A stretch of DNA of 64,000 bases from Pseudomonas sp. DTU12.3 (GCF_004124275.1 NZ_CP027218.1:1243501-1307500); one strand, 5' to 3'; counted from the stretch's first letter, positions 44,937 through 57,242 are shown. The notes: generated by a model not told the origin, from the sequence alone. Made by a program: numbers and translations.

Positions 44937-46394
44937 ATGAGTGAAGAGATTCTGATCAACATCACGCCGATGGAATCGCGCGTGGCGGTGGTCGAAAACG
45001 GTGTGCTGCAAGAAGTCCACGTCGAGCGCACGCAAAAACGCGGGATCGTCGGCAACATCTATAAAGGCAAGATCGTCCGCGTGTTGCCGGGTATGCAGGC
45101 CGCATTCGTCGACATCGGCCTCGATCGCGCCGCGTTCATTCATGCCGCTGAAATCTCGCAACGCGAAGGCCCGGCGGTGGAAAGCATCAGTGCGCTGGTG
45201 CACGAAGGCCAGAGCCTGGTGGTGCAAGTCACCAAGGATCCGATCGGCTCCAAAGGCGCGCGGCTGACCACGCAACTGTCGATTCCGTCGCGCTATCTGG
45301 TGTACATGCCGCGCACTGCCCACGTTGGCATTTCGCTGAAAATCGAAGACGAAGCCGAGCGCGAGCGCCTCAAGCAGGTGGTCAGCGATTGCGTGGCCAA
45401 GGAAGGTATCAAAGAGGCGGGCGGTTTCATCCTGCGCACCGCCGCTGAAGGTGCCGGTGCTGACGAGATCCTCATGGACATCCGCTATCTGCGCCGTCTG
45501 TGGGATCAGATCAACGACCAGATCAAGACCATTTCCGCGCCGAGCGTGATCTACGAAGACCTCGGCCTGGCATTGCGCACCCTGCGCGATCTGGTCAATC
45601 CGAAGATCGAGAAGATCCGCATCGATTCCCGGGAAACCTTCCAGAAAACCACGCAGTTTGTCGCCGAACTGATGCCGGAGATTGCCGATCGTCTGGAACA
45701 CTACCCGGGCGAGCGACCGATCTTTGACCTCTATGGGGTCGAAGACGAAATTCAGAAAGCCCTCGAACGCAAAGTCCCGTTGAAATCCGGTGGTTATCTG
45801 GTGGTCGATCCGGCGGAAGCCATGACCACCATCGACGTCAATACCGGCGCGTTCGTCGGTCATCGCAACCTCGAAGAAACCATCTTCAAGACCAACCTCG
45901 AAGCGGCCACGGCGATTGCCCGGCAGCTGCGCCTGCGCAATCTCGGCGGGATCATCATCATCGACTTCATCGACATGGAAGATGAAGAGCACCAGCGTCA
46001 GGTCCTGCGGACCCTGGAAAAACAACTGGAACGCGATCACGCCAAGACCAACATCATCGGTATCACCGAGTTGGGCCTGGTGCAGATGACCCGCAAGCGC
46101 ACCCGCGAAAGCCTTGAACAAGTGCTGTGCGAGCCGTGCAGCAGTTGCCAGGGGCGCGGCAAGCTGAAAACTCCGGAAACCATCTGTTACGAGATTTTCC
46201 GCGAGATTCTCCGCGAGGCCCGCGCCTATCAGGCCGAGGGTTATCGCGTACTGGCCAACCAGAAAGTGGTCGACCGTTTGCTAGATGAAGAATCCGGTAA
46301 CGTCGCCGAGCTTGAAGGGTTTATCGGCCGCACCATACGCTTCCAGGTGGAAACCATGTATTCCCAGGAACAATATGACGTGGTGCTGCTCTGA
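44937..46394 (+). CDS. rng: Ribonuclease G
   Basis: A 485-residue endoribonuclease that matures the 16S rRNA 5' end and trims mRNAs. The N-terminal S1 domain begins MSEEILINITPMESRVAVVE. The RNase E/G catalytic core includes TTIDVNTGAFVG and IIIIDFIDM with the metal-binding Asp residues. The zinc-link Cys residues are in CEPCSSC. The start MSEEILIN at 44937 is the family start; an upstream in-frame ATG at 44910 is not conserved. It is followed by yhdP, as in many gamma-proteobacteria. Confidence 0.96.
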   Translation: MSEEILINITPMESRVAVVENGVLQEVHVERTQKRGIVGNIYKGKIVRVLPGMQAAFVDIGLDRAAFIHAAEISQREGPAVESISALVHEGQSLVVQVTKDPIGSKGARLTTQLSIPSRYLVYMPRTAHVGISLKIEDEAERERLKQVVSDCVAKEGIKEAGGFILRTAAEGAGADEILMDIRYLRRLWDQINDQIKTISAPSVIYEDLGLALRTLRDLVNPKIEKIRIDSRETFQKTTQFVAELMPEIADRLEHYPGERPIFDLYGVEDEIQKALERKVPLKSGGYLVVDPAEAMTTIDVNTGAFVGHRNLEETIFKTNLEAATAIARQLRLRNLGGIIIIDFIDMEDEEHQRQVLRTLEKQLERDHAKTNIIGITELGLVQMTRKRTRESLEQVLCEPCSSCQGRGKLKTPETICYEIFREILREARAYQAEGYRVLANQKVVDRLLDEESGNVAELEGFIGRTIRFQVETMYSQEQYDVVLL

Positions 46395-46469
46395 ACCCCT
46401 GCGTCACACCTTTTTCACCGCGGCTGGCCTCAGCTTTTCGCAGTATTTTTGCCATGGGAGCCAACTGAC

Positions 46470-49400
46470 ATGGAACGTCTGACACGCATTTTGGCCGCAA
46501 TTACCCGCTGGGGGCTGGGCCTGTGCGCGTTGGTTCTGGTATTGATGGCGTTGTACGTCAGTCTCGGCCGCGAACTGACCCCGCTGGTGGCCGAGTATCG
46601 TGCGGATATCGAAGCCAAGGCGAGTGCCGCACTCGGCATGCCGTTGCAGATCGGTGAGCTGGAAGGCAACTGGAGCGGTTTTGCACCGATCCTGCTGGCC
46701 CACGACGTGATGGTCGGCGAGGGTGCCAATGCCTTGCGCCTGGACCGGGTGCGCGCAGTGCCGGATCTGTGGGCCAGTCTGCTGGCGCGCGAGGTGCGCA
46801 TTGCGCATCTGGAACTCAATGGCCTGAAAATCAGCCTCAAGGAAGCGGAGGACGGCAGTTGGGCGCTGGAAGGCTTGCCGGTACAGAACGATCAGCCGCT
46901 CGATGCGCAGCAGTTGTTCAATCGTTCGCAAATGATTCAGCAACTGTCGGTACTCGACAGCCAAGTGACTCTGCAGCCGCAGGATCACGCGCCGCTGACC
47001 CTTACCTATGTCGGCCTTAACCTGAAAACCGGTGCCAGCCGGCAACGCCTCGATGCACGCCTGACATTACCTGATGGTCAACCCGTCGCCTTGAGCCTGC
47101 GCACGCGCATTCGCCCCGACCAATGGCAGAACAGCAGCGTCGACGGTTACGCCAGTTTGCCGCAAAGCGATTGGGCGAAATGGCTGCCCGAGCGTCTCAC
47201 CCAGCAATGGAATTTTTCCCAGATCAAGGCCGGCGGCGAGCTTTGGGTGAACTGGGCCGAGGGCATTTTGCAAAGCGCTGCGCTGCGCTTGAATGCGCCA
47301 CAACTGACTGGCGCTTATGCCGAGCGCAAGCCGATCCAGATCAACAATCTGGCACTTAACGCTTACTACCAGAACAGTGCCGAAGGTGCGACTCTCACCC
47401 TCGATTCGCTGGCGATGAATTTTGGCGAAACCCGCTGGGAGTCTCACGTCCAGTTGCAGCAGACCCGTGCCACCGACAAGGTTGAAGAGCTCTGGCATCT
47501 TCAGGCCGATCGTCTGGACCTGACCCCGATCACGCCGTTGCTCAATGCGCTTGGGCCGTTGCCGAAAGGTTTCGCCGAGGTGGTCGATCATTTGAAAGTC
47601 ACCGGTGGCCTGCGCAATGTGCTGCTGGATTTCCGGCCTGCTGCCACCGATGGCTCGAAGTTCAGCTTCGCGGCCAATCTCGACCAGGTCGGCTTCGACG
47701 CCTACCACGGCGCTCCTGCGGCGCGAAACGTCAGCGGCAGCCTCACCGGTGATCTCGACGGTGGCGAGTTGCGTATGGACAGCAAGGATTTCGTCCTGCA
47801 CCTCGATCCGATTTTCGCCAAGCCATGGCAATACCTGCAGGCCAATGCGCGGTTGACCTGGAAGCTCGATAAAAACGGTTTCACCCTGATCGCGCCGTAC
47901 CTGAAGGTTCTGGGCGAAGAGGGCAAGATTGCCGGCGACTTCCTGATTCGCCTGCATTTCGACCATAGCCAGGAAGACTACATGGACCTGCGGGTCGGGC
48001 TGGTCGATGGCGACGGTCGCTACACCGCCAAGTATCTGCCTGAAGTCTTGAGCCCGGCACTCGATGAGTGGTTGCGCACGGCGATCCTCAAGGGCGCGGT
48101 CGATCAGGGTTTTTTCCAGTATCAGGGTTCGCTGAGCAAGAATGCCGGCGAGGCCGATCGCAGCATCAGCCTGTTCTTCAAAGTGCATGATGCCGAACTG
48201 GCTTTTCAGCCGGGCTGGCCGCACGTGAGCAAAGTCAGCGGCGATGTGTTTATCGAAGACAGCGGCGTGCGTATCTGGGCGAACAAGGGCCAGTTGCTCG
48301 ATACCCAGGTCAAGGACGTTTTCGTCAATATTCCTCATGTGCCGACCGGGCAGGACAGCCACATGTTCCTCGACGGTGCCTTTGCCGGTGGCTTGGGCGA
48401 CGGCTTGAAGATCCTCCAGGAGGCACCGATCGGTACAGCGGAAACCTTTGCCGGCTGGGAAGGCGCGGGAGATCTGCAAGGCAAACTGAAACTGGACGTG
48501 CCGCTGGCCAAGGGCGATCTGCCGAAGATCCTCGTCGATTTCAAGACCGCCAATGCGCGCTTGAAACTGGCCGAGCCGAAGCTCGAACTGACTCAGTTGA
48601 AGGGCGATTTCCGCTTCGACAGCGCCAAGGGCCTCAGCGGGCAGAACATCGCGGCACGGGCATTCGACAAACCGGTCACCGCGCAGATTTTTGCCGACGG
48701 CAGCCCGGGCAAGCTCAGGACCCGTGTTGCGGCATCGGGCCAGGTCGAGGTGAAGAAACTCACCGACTGGCTGGGTGTGACGCAGCCGCTGCCGGTCTCC
48801 GGGACGATTCCGTATCAGTTGCAGTTGAATCTCGACGGCGCGGACAGCCAATTGATGGTCAGCTCCAGCATGAAAGGCGTGGCGGTGGATCTGCCGGCGC
48901 CCTTCGGCATGACGGCGGAAACCGGCCGCGACACGGTGTTTCGCATGACCCTGCAAGGGCCGGAGCGGCGTTACTGGGTCAATTACGATCAACTGGCGAA
49001 TTTCACCTTCGCCGCACCGCCGAGCAATTTTGCCGAGGGCCGGGGCGAATTGTTCCTCGGTGCCGGCGAGGCTGTGTTGCCGGGGGCCAAGGGCTTGCGG
49101 ATTCGCGGCGTGCTGTCGGAGCTGGACGTGGCGCCGTGGCAGGATCTGGTCAGCAAGTACGCCGGACAGGATCCGGGCGGCAGCGCCAACAAGTTGCTCA
49201 GTAGCGCGGACTTCAAGGTCGGCAAACTGACGGCCTTCGGTACCACGCTGGATCAGGCTTCGGTGCAGCTGAATCGCAAACCGGGCGCGTGGAATCTGGC
49301 GCTCGACAGTCAGCAGGCCAAAGGCACGGCGAGTCTGCCGGATGCCAAAGGCACGCCGATTGTGGTGAATCTGCAATACGTGAAGCTGCCTGCGCCAGAC

Positions 49401-50273
49401 CCGACGGTGCAGGCTGACGAAAACGCGCCCGATCCACTGGTGTCGGTCGACCCGACGAAAATCCCGGCGCTGGATATCACCATCAATCAGTTGTTCCAGG
49501 GCCAGGATCTGGTCGGTGGCTGGTCGCTCAAGGTGCGTCCGACAGCCAAGGGTATCGCGCTGAACAACCTTGATATGGGCCTCAAAGGCATCCTGCTACA
49601 AGGCAACGGTGGCTGGGAAGGTGCGCCGGGCTCGACCAATAGCTGGTTCAAGGGGCGGATCGGCGGCAAGAACCTCGCCGATGTCCTCAAGGGCTGGGGG
49701 TTTGCGCCGAGCGTGACCAGCGAAGAATTCCACATGGATGTCGACGGCCGCTGGCCGGGCTCGCCGGCATGGCTGGCGACCAAACGTTTCTCCGGCACCC
49801 TCGACGCGTCGCTGAACAAGGGCCAGTTTGTTGAAGTGGAGGGCGGCGCGCAGGCATTGCGCGTGTTCGGTCTGCTCAACTTCAACTCGATCGGTCGCCG
49901 CCTGCGCCTCGACTTTTCCGATCTGTTCGGCAAAGGCTTGAGCTACGACCGGGTCAAGGGCCTGCTGGTGGCGACCAACGGAGTTTACGATACGAAAGAG
50001 CCGATCCGCCTGACCGGGCCATCAAGCAACATCGAGCTCAACGGCAAACTGGATCTGGTCGCTGAACAGGTCGACGCCAAGTTGCTGGTGACGCTGCCGG
50101 TAACCAATAACCTGCCGATCGCTGCGCTACTGGTTGGCGCGCCGGCGGTTGGCGGGGCTCTGTTTCTGATCGACAAGCTGATCGGTGACCGCGTGGCACG
50201 CTTCGCCAGTGTGAAATACACCGTCAAAGGCCCGTGGAAAGAGCCGAAAATCACCTTCGACAAGCCTTTTTGA
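46470..50273 (+). CDS. yhdP: AsmA-like lipid-transport protein YhdP
   Basis: A 1267-residue protein: cytoplasmic stub, one membrane span near residues 12-32 (WGLGLCALVLVLMALYVSLG), then a very long periplasmic part of repeated beta strands with the DUF3971 and AsmA-like C-terminal regions. YhdP is one of the AsmA-like bridges moving phospholipid from inner to outer membrane in E. coli. Start METRLT-like (MERLTRILAAIT) at 46470 with a GGGAG site. It ends with KEPKITFDKPF, as in relatives. Confidence 0.93.
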   Translation: MERLTRILAAITRWGLGLCALVLVLMALYVSLGRELTPLVAEYRADIEAKASAALGMPLQIGELEGNWSGFAPILLAHDVMVGEGANALRLDRVRAVPDLWASLLAREVRIAHLELNGLKISLKEAEDGSWALEGLPVQNDQPLDAQQLFNRSQMIQQLSVLDSQVTLQPQDHAPLTLTYVGLNLKTGASRQRLDARLTLPDGQPVALSLRTRIRPDQWQNSSVDGYASLPQSDWAKWLPERLTQQWNFSQIKAGGELWVNWAEGILQSAALRLNAPQLTGAYAERKPIQINNLALNAYYQNSAEGATLTLDSLAMNFGETRWESHVQLQQTRATDKVEELWHLQADRLDLTPITPLLNALGPLPKGFAEVVDHLKVTGGLRNVLLDFRPAATDGSKFSFAANLDQVGFDAYHGAPAARNVSGSLTGDLDGGELRMDSKDFVLHLDPIFAKPWQYLQANARLTWKLDKNGFTLIAPYLKVLGEEGKIAGDFLIRLHFDHSQEDYMDLRVGLVDGDGRYTAKYLPEVLSPALDEWLRTAILKGAVDQGFFQYQGSLSKNAGEADRSISLFFKVHDAELAFQPGWPHVSKVSGDVFIEDSGVRIWANKGQLLDTQVKDVFVNIPHVPTGQDSHMFLDGAFAGGLGDGLKILQEAPIGTAETFAGWEGAGDLQGKLKLDVPLAKGDLPKILVDFKTANARLKLAEPKLELTQLKGDFRFDSAKGLSGQNIAARAFDKPVTAQIFADGSPGKLRTRVAASGQVEVKKLTDWLGVTQPLPVSGTIPYQLQLNLDGADSQLMVSSSMKGVAVDLPAPFGMTAETGRDTVFRMTLQGPERRYWVNYDQLANFTFAAPPSNFAEGRGELFLGAGEAVLPGAKGLRIRGVLSELDVAPWQDLVSKYAGQDPGGSANKLLSSADFKVGKLTAFGTTLDQASVQLNRKPGAWNLALDSQQAKGTASLPDAKGTPIVVNLQYVKLPAPDPTVQADENAPDPLVSVDPTKIPALDITINQLFQGQDLVGGWSLKVRPTAKGIALNNLDMGLKGILLQGNGGWEGAPGSTNSWFKGRIGGKNLADVLKGWGFAPSVTSEEFHMDVDGRWPGSPAWLATKRFSGTLDASLNKGQFVEVEGGAQALRVFGLLNFNSIGRRLRLDFSDLFGKGLSYDRVKGLLVATNGVYDTKEPIRLTGPSSNIELNGKLDLVAEQVDAKLLVTLPVTNNLPIAALLVGAPAVGGALFLIDKLIGDRVARFASVKYTVKGPWKEPKITFDKPF

Positions 50274-50295
50274 GTAGCATGACCCTATCCCCCGC

Positions 50296-50374
50296 GTAGG
50301 AGCTGCCGCAGGCTGCGATCTTTGGATTTTTTTAAAAACCAGATCAAAAGATCGCAGCCTGCGGCAGCTCCTAC
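50296..50374. repeat. REP doublet (GTAGGAGCTGCCG family)
   Basis: Head-in inverted pair with a T/A-rich spacer, between yhdP and the nitrilase-family gene. Confidence 0.92.
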
Positions 50375-50404
50375 AAGGTTATGTGCAGATTCCGAGGAGT
50401 GGCC

Positions 50405-51265
50405 ATGTCTTTAGCGGTGATTCAAATGGTCAGCCAGAGCGACGTGCTGGCCAATCTGGCCCAGGCCCGACGCCTGCTCGAACAGGCAGCGGCCGGCGGT
50501 GCGAAGCTTGCGGTTCTGCCGGAAAATTTCGCCGCCATGGGCCGTCGCGACGTTGCTGACATCGGCCGTGCTGAAGCGCAGGGCGAGGGGCCGATCCTGC
50601 CATGGTTGAAACAGACCGCCCGCGACCTCAAGTTATGGATAGTGGCCGGCACTTTGCCCTTGCCACCGGTGGATCAACCGACGGCGAAGGCCAATGCCTG
50701 CTCGTTGTTGGTCGATGAACACGGCGAAATCGTCGCGCGCTACGACAAATTGCATCTGTTCGATGTCGATGTGGCGGACAATCGTGGCCGTTACCGCGAA
50801 TCCGATGACTATGCTTATGGCAATGGCGTGGTGGTGGCGGACACCCCGGTCGGTCGGCTCGGGCTGAGCGTGTGTTATGACCTGCGCTTTCCCGAGTTGT
50901 ACAGCGAGTTGCGCGCCGCCGGTGCCGAATTGATTAGTGCACCGTCGGCGTTTACTGCAGTGACGGGCGCAGCGCACTGGGATGTATTGATCCGTGCGCG
51001 GGCCATCGAGACGCAGTGTTATGTGCTGGCCGCAGCGCAGGGCGGGACCCATCCAGGACCGCGGGAAACCTTCGGGCATGCGGCGATTGTCGACCCGTGG
51101 GGGGGCGTGCTGGCGCAGCAGGATCAAGGCGAAGCGGTGTTGTTGGCCGAACGCGATAGCGATGAACAAGCGTCCATCAGGGCGCGAATGCCGGTGACGC
51201 GTCATCGGCGGTTTTTCTCGCAGGGCGCACAGCGACCTGCTTCAGAACACGAATTTAAGGCGTAA
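50405..51265 (+). CDS. Carbon-nitrogen hydrolase (Nit1/omega-amidase type)
   Basis: A 286-residue nitrilase-superfamily amidase. The catalytic triad is Glu40 (VLPENF), Lys114 (RYDKLHLFD) and Cys156 ([12 protein letters not shown]). The closest named functions are deaminated-glutathione amidase or omega-amidase. Start at 50405 with GAGGAG. It is tightly followed by tldD (4 bp), so the two are one unit, as commonly found in Pseudomonas. Confidence 0.9.
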   Translation: MSLAVIQMVSQSDVLANLAQARRLLEQAAAGGAKLAVLPENFAAMGRRDVADIGRAEAQGEGPILPWLKQTARDLKLWIVAGTLPLPPVDQPTAKANACSLLVDEHGEIVARYDKLHLFDVDVADNRGRYRESDDYAYGNGVVVADTPVGRLGLSVCYDLRFPELYSELRAAGAELISAPSAFTAVTGAAHWDVLIRARAIETQCYVLAAAQGGTHPGPRETFGHAAIVDPWGGVLAQQDQGEAVLLAERDSDEQASIRARMPVTRHRRFFSQGAQRPASEHEFKA

Positions 51266-51269
51266 ACCT

Positions 51270-52712
51270 ATGAGCGAGTTGTTGTCCTCAGTCAGTGATC
51301 ATCTATTGGCGCCCGGTGGCGTGACGATCGAGAGCCTGCAAGGCGTGCTCGGCGATCTGGCCGGCCCCGGCATCGATGCCGCCGACCTGTATTTCCAGGG
51401 GCAGATTTCCGAGTCCTGGGCACTGGAAGACGGCATCGTCAAGGAAGGCAGCTTCAACCTCGACCAGGGTGTGGGTGTGCGTGCGCAATCCGGTGAGAAA
51501 ACCGGTTTTGCCTACAGCAACGCAATCACCCTCGAAGCCCTCGGTGCCGCGGCGCGTGCCGCACGTTCGATCTCCCGCGCCGGACAAAACGGCACGGTGC
51601 AGGCGTTCACCACCCAGGACGTCGCGCAACTGTATGCGCCGGATAACCCGCTGGAAGTGCTGAGCCGCGCCGAGAAAGTCGAGTTGCTCAAGCGCATCGA
51701 CGTCGCGACCCGCGCGCTCGACCCGCGTATCCAGCAAGTCAGCGTCAGTATGGCCGGGGTCTGGGAACGGATTCTGGTGGCCTCCACCGACGGCGGTCTG
51801 GCGGCGGATGTACGGCCGCTGGTGCGTTTCAACGTCAGTGTGATCGTCGAGCAGAATGGCCGCCGCGAGCGCGGTGGGCATGGCGGCGGCGGGCGTACCG
51901 ACTACCGTTATTTCCTCGCCGAAGACCGTGCCATGGGCTATGCCCGTGAAGCGTTGCGTCAGGCGCTGGTCAATCTCGAAGCGATTCCGGCGCCGGCCGG
52001 TACTTTCCCGGTGGTGCTGGGGTCGGGCTGGTCGGGCGTGCTGCTGCACGAAGCGGTCGGCCACGGTCTCGAAGGCGATTTCAACCGCAAGGGCAGTTCG
52101 GCCTACAGCGAGCGCATGGGCGAAATGGTTGCATCGAAGCTCTGCACTATCGTCGATGACGGTACCTTGAGCGGCCGTCGCGGTTCGCTGAGTGTCGACG
52201 ATGAAGGCACCCCGACCGAGTGCACCACGCTGATCGAAAACGGCGTACTCAAGGGCTATATGCAGGACAAGCTCAACGCGCGCCTGATGGGCGTGGCCCG
52301 CACCGGCAACGGCCGTCGAGAATCCTACGCGCATCTGCCGATGCCACGCATGACCAACACTTACATGCTCGGCGGCGAAAGCGATCCGGCGGAAATCATT
52401 GCTTCGGTGAAGAAGGGTATCTACTGCGCCAACCTTGGCGGCGGTCAGGTCGACATCACCAGTGGCAAGTTCGTGTTCTCGACCAGCGAGGCGTACTTGA
52501 TCGAAGACGGCAAGATCACTGCACCGGTGAAAGGCGCGACGTTGATCGGCAACGGCCCCGAGGCGATGAGCCGGGTGTCGATGGTTGGTAACGATCTAGC
52601 GCTGGACAGTGGCGTGGGGACGTGTGGCAAGGACGGGCAATCGGTGCCGGTAGGCGTGGGTCAGCCGACATTGAAAATCGATGCGATCACCGTGGGTGGC
52701 ACGGGCGCATAA
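51270..52712 (+). CDS. tldD: Metalloprotease TldD
   Basis: A 480-residue subunit of the TldD/TldE heterodimer, which cleaves unfolded peptides and matures microcin- or CcdA-type substrates. The zinc motif is HEAVGH in [14 protein letters not shown], and the third ligand Cys is in [15 protein letters not shown]. The partner pmbA is 0.7 kb downstream, separated by a REP and the opposite-strand yjgA. AAGG-type ribosome site. Confidence 0.96.
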   Translation: MSELLSSVSDHLLAPGGVTIESLQGVLGDLAGPGIDAADLYFQGQISESWALEDGIVKEGSFNLDQGVGVRAQSGEKTGFAYSNAITLEALGAAARAARSISRAGQNGTVQAFTTQDVAQLYAPDNPLEVLSRAEKVELLKRIDVATRALDPRIQQVSVSMAGVWERILVASTDGGLAADVRPLVRFNVSVIVEQNGRRERGGHGGGGRTDYRYFLAEDRAMGYAREALRQALVNLEAIPAPAGTFPVVLGSGWSGVLLHEAVGHGLEGDFNRKGSSAYSERMGEMVASKLCTIVDDGTLSGRRGSLSVDDEGTPTECTTLIENGVLKGYMQDKLNARLMGVARTGNGRRESYAHLPMPRMTNTYMLGGESDPAEIIASVKKGIYCANLGGGQVDITSGKFVFSTSEAYLIEDGKITAPVKGATLIGNGPEAMSRVSMVGNDLALDSGVGTCGKDGQSVPVGVGQPTLKIDAITVGGTGA

Positions 52713-52728
52713 GGATGGAAACATCCTG

Positions 52729-52800
52729 TGCAGGAGCTGCCGCAGGCTGCGATCTTTTGATCTTTAAAAGCAAAGATCGCAGCCTGCGGCAGCTCCTACA
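52729..52800. repeat. REP doublet (GTAGGAGCTGCCG family)
   Basis: Head-in pair with a very short spacer between the convergent tldD and yjgA genes. Confidence 0.9.
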
Positions 52801-52810
52801 AGGGATGAGA

Positions 52811-53335
52811 TCAACGCAGGCCGCGTTGGGTCTCGTCCAGCTCACGGATGTATTTGAAGATCTTGCGGCTGGAAGCAGGAGGTTTGTTTTGCGCAACCTC
52901 GTGCTGAGCCTGACGGATCAGGGAGCGCAATTGCTGGCGATCGGCGTCCGGGTACTCGACGACGAATTTCTCCAGCACGGCGTCATCGCCAGCGATCAGG
53001 CGATCGCGCCAGCGTTCGAGATTGTGGAAACGCTCGTTGTACTGGCGAGTCGAGGCATCAAGTTGATCGAGCAGCGTGAGAATCGCGTCAGTGTCCTGAT
53101 CGCGCATCAGTTTGCCGATGAACTGCAAGTGCCGTTTACGCGCGATATTCGCGGTGTGCTTGGGCGCATCGGCCAGAGCCCGGCGCATGGCGTCGGTCAG
53201 CGGCAGTTTTGCGATCAAGTCAGGCTTGAGTGTTGTCAGGCGCTCGCCGAGGTCAACCAGAGCATGCAGCTCGCGTTTGACCTGAGATTTGCTTTTTTCT
53301 CCCGTATCGAGGGAGTCGTCGTAAGAATCAACCAT
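52811..53335 (-). CDS. yjgA: Ribosome-associated protein YjgA (DarP, DUF615)
   Basis: A 174-residue basic helical protein that joins late 50S ribosome assembly. Family landmarks: [40 protein letters not shown] and the C-terminal [14 protein letters not shown]. The true start is MVDSYDDSL at 53335; the frame is open far upstream over pmbA only because of GC bias. Placement between tldD and pmbA is usual in Pseudomonas. Confidence 0.93.
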   Translation of the reverse strand: MVDSYDDSLDTGEKSKSQVKRELHALVDLGERLTTLKPDLIAKLPLTDAMRRALADAPKHTANIARKRHLQFIGKLMRDQDTDAILTLLDQLDASTRQYNERFHNLERWRDRLIAGDDAVLEKFVVEYPDADRQQLRSLIRQAQHEVAQNKPPASSRKIFKYIRELDETQRGLR

Positions 53336-53443
53336 GGTGGCAGTCCGCAAAGAAACGCCGCCATGATAACCAGTCGGGGGCCGCTTGTCCGGCCCGGTCG
53401 CTCGATGGCCCCAGCCGAAAGCAGAATTTGAGTGGAGATGAGC

Positions 53444-54790
53444 ATGAGTGCAGTTGAAAGCGTCGGCCCGCAGGCTTTGCCGGCACTGCAGGAACAGGTC
53501 GAGCAGATCATCGCCGAAGCCAAGCGTCAGGGCGCCAGTGCCTGCGAAGTGGCGGTGTCGCTGGAGCAGGGCTTGTCCACTTCGGTGCGTCAGCGCGAGG
53601 TCGAAACAGTCGAGTTCAACCGCGATCAGGGGTTTGGCATCACGCTGTACGTCGGCCAGCGCAAAGGCTCGGCCAGCACGTCCGCCACCGGGCCGGAGGC
53701 GATTCGCGAAACCGTCGCGGCCGCATTGGCGATTGCCAAGCACACCTCTGAAGACGAAGCCTCGGGCCTGGCAGATGCCGCGCTGATGGCTCGCGAGCAG
53801 CAGGATTTCGACCTGTTCCACGAATGGGACATCACCCCGGAACAAGCCATCGAGAAGGCGCTGATTTGCGAAGCGGCGGCGTTTGATGCCGACGCGCGGA
53901 TCAAGAACGCCGATGGCACCACGCTGAGCACGCATCAAGGCTGCCGCGTTTACGGCAACAGCCACGGTTTTATCGGTGGCTACGCCTCGACCCGGCACAG
54001 CCTCAGCTGCGTGATGATTGCCGAAGCCGATGGCCAGATGCAGCGCGATTATTGGTATGACGTCAGCCGTCAGGGCACCTTGCTGGCCGACCCGGTGAGC
54101 ATCGGTCAGCGTGCGGCGCAGCGGGCGGCGAGCCGTCTGGGCGCACGTCCGGTACCGACCTGTGAAGTGCCGGTGCTGTTTTCGGCGGAACTGGCCGGTG
54201 GCTTGTTCGGCAGTTTTCTCTCGGCGGTGTCTGGCGGCAGCTTGTATCGCAAGTCGTCGTTCCTCGAAGGCACGCTGGGGCAGAAGCTGTTCCCGGAATG
54301 GCTGACCATTGATGAGCGTCCGCACCTGATGCGCGCGATGGGCAGCGCTTCGTACGATGGCGATGGTCTGGCGACATACGCCAAACCGTTCGTCGAAAAG
54401 GGCGAGTTGGTCTCATACATCCTCGGCACCTACTCCGGGCGCAAACTCGGCATGCCGAGTACGGCGAACGCCGGCGGCGTGCACAACCTGTTCGTCACCC
54501 ACGGCGACGAAGATCAGGCTGCGCTGCTCAAGCGTATGGGCCGTGGCTTGTTGGTCACCGAATTGATGGGCCATGGCCTGAACATGGTCACCGGTGACTA
54601 CTCGCGCGGGGCAGCAGGTTTTTGGGTCGAGAACGGCGAAATCCAGTTCGCGGTGCAGGAAGTCACCATCGCCGGCAACATGCGCGACATGTTCAAGCAG
54701 ATTGTCGCGGTGGGTAATGACCTGGAATTGCGCAGCAACATTCGCACCGGTTCGGTGTTGATCGAACGGATGACCGTCGCGGGCAGCTAA
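53444..54790 (+). CDS. pmbA: Metalloprotease subunit PmbA/TldE
   Basis: A 448-residue partner of TldD. It has the family fold but lacks the HExxH motif, as expected for TldE. Typical segments: [28 protein letters not shown]-like [12 protein letters not shown] and [20 protein letters not shown] near the C-terminus. Start at 53444 (MSAVES) with GGAG 6 bases before; ATG 53438 is an alternative. Terminator follows. Confidence 0.95.
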   Translation: MSAVESVGPQALPALQEQVEQIIAEAKRQGASACEVAVSLEQGLSTSVRQREVETVEFNRDQGFGITLYVGQRKGSASTSATGPEAIRETVAAALAIAKHTSEDEASGLADAALMAREQQDFDLFHEWDITPEQAIEKALICEAAAFDADARIKNADGTTLSTHQGCRVYGNSHGFIGGYASTRHSLSCVMIAEADGQMQRDYWYDVSRQGTLLADPVSIGQRAAQRAASRLGARPVPTCEVPVLFSAELAGGLFGSFLSAVSGGSLYRKSSFLEGTLGQKLFPEWLTIDERPHLMRAMGSASYDGDGLATYAKPFVEKGELVSYILGTYSGRKLGMPSTANAGGVHNLFVTHGDEDQAALLKRMGRGLLVTELMGHGLNMVTGDYSRGAAGFWVENGEIQFAVQEVTIAGNMRDMFKQIVAVGNDLELRSNIRTGSVLIERMTVAGS

Positions 54791-54807
54791 CACCCCAGCC
54801 GTCACAC

Positions 54808-54845
54808 AAAAAGGCGCGCCATCCTCCCGGATGGCGCGCCTTTTT
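54808..54845 (+). terminator. Intrinsic terminator of pmbA
   Basis: GGCGCGCCAT and ATGGCGCGCC form a 10-bp stem around an 8-base loop, with AAAAA before and TTTTT after, 18 bp past the stop. Confidence 0.93.
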
Positions 54846-54858
54846 CATGCCTGCCGTG

Positions 54859-54941
54859 TAGGAGCTGCCGCAGGCTGCGATCTGTTGATCTTGTCTTTCA
54901 AAACAAAATCAAAAGATCGCAGCCTGGGGCAGCTCCTACAC
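54859..54941. repeat. REP doublet (GTAGGAGCTGCCG family)
   Basis: Head-in pair between the pmbA terminator and the Fur-controlled promoter of fagA. Confidence 0.92.
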
Positions 54942-54950
54942 AGGTGCTCT

Positions 54951-54992
54951 TGTTTTGGTTCTCATTATCATCTAATAATAAATCTCATTATC
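54951..54992 (+). promoter_or_regulatory. Fur-box promoter of the fagA operon
   Basis: TTGTTT and TAATAA with a 16-base spacer overlap an AT-rich Fur site that contains CTCATTATC twice (54961-54969 and 54984-54992), close to the GATAAT/ATTATC consensus. Repression by Fur under iron sufficiency is known for the same operon in P. aeruginosa. Confidence 0.8.
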
Positions 54993-55008
54993 GGATGAGC
55001 CCCGAATC

Positions 55009-55396
55009 ATGAGTTCTGCCTTGCACGAGCAGCCGTACCTCGAAAGCTGGCGCTGGATGAGTCGTCAGATCCGTTGCGCGATGGATCCTGACGAACCGCG
55101 CCTGATCGAACATTACCTGGCCGAAGGCCGGTACCTGTCTTGTTGCACCGCGACCTCAGCCTGGACGATCGCCGAAACCTCTTTCCGTCTGCTGCTCGAC
55201 ACCGCCACCGACATTGCCTTGCCGTGGCACTGGCGCAGTCTCTGCCTCGATCAAGCCTGGCGCCCATTGCGTGAAATGGAGCGCCTGTCCCTGTGCAACT
55301 GCCGGCTCAAACGCTGGCAACGCTACACCTGGCAGCTCGCCACTTGTGAACTGCTTCCCTCGATTTCTCTCATTGAATTAGTCCAAGGATTTACCG

Positions 55397-55416
<20 letters not shown>
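55009..55416 (+). CDS. fagA: FagA, iron-regulated protein of unknown function
   Basis: A 135-residue, Trp- and Cys-rich protein without a known domain; it keeps the fagA position before fumC-orfX-sodA. Motifs seen: WRWMSRQIRCAMDPDEPRLI, GRYLSCCTATSAWTIAETSF and CNCRLKRWQRY, giving clustered Cys residues that might bind metal (speculative). It overlaps fumC by 20 bp. A 6-codon mini-frame at 54995-55012 overlaps this ATG as ATGA, which could couple translation. Confidence 0.88.
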
Positions 55417-56773
<1,357 letters not shown>

Positions 56774-56800
56774 ACCCCGCAACCGCTTTGGAGGCTCACC

Positions 56801-57241
56801 ATGGAGCACTGGAAACGCACGATCGAACGGGCCAATCGCTGCTTCATGCTGGGCGAACTGATCGACGCCCGTGAGGCTTACCTGCAAGCCCTGGCCTTGG
56901 CGCAAGTGTTGTTCGAACGCTGGGCGGATGCCGACGAAGCGGTGGCGGCCTGCGTCATCTCCCATCACAACCTGGCTGACTTGCATTTGCGCTTGAATCA
57001 GCCGGAGGAGAGCGCCGAATACCTCTGCGCCATCCACCAACGGCTGTTGCAGACCATGCAGGACGAACGCCTGCGCCCGGCGCTGCGTGAAGCGGCGCTG
57101 CGCCAGAGCAGCAAGACCTACGTCGAACTGCTGAATTTCATCAGCGAACACGGCGAATACCCACGCACCCAGCGTCTGCTGCATCCGGATACCGGCAATG
57201 CGCGACGCGCGCCTGCCCCCCATCACCATGGAGTCCATTGA
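56801..57241 (+). CDS. Helical protein between fumC and sodA
   Basis: A 146-residue soluble protein, mostly helical with tetratricopeptide-like spacing ([59 protein letters not shown]). The C-terminal HHH cluster (PHHHGVH) could bind metal. It is conserved in this place in Pseudomonas (the orfX of the fagA operon), but its function is not known. Stop codon 57239-57241 sits just before the sodA ATG. Confidence 0.85.
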   Translation: MEHWKRTIERANRCFMLGELIDAREAYLQALALAQVLFERWADADEAVAACVISHHNLADLHLRLNQPEESAEYLCAIHQRLLQTMQDERLRPALREAALRQSSKTYVELLNFISEHGEYPRTQRLLHPDTGNARRAPAPHHHGVH

Positions 57242-57242
57242 A

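Noticed and set aside
47067..49376. 769-codon open frame antisense to yhdP
   Set aside because: High-GC DNA gives long antisense frames. The translation is low-complexity Arg/His/Gln-rich without domains, and the sense strand is a clear AsmA-like protein.
53336..54325. N-terminal extension of the yjgA frame to 504 codons
   Set aside because: The extra part lies antisense to pmbA and has no family similarity; DUF615 proteins begin at the 53335 ATG.
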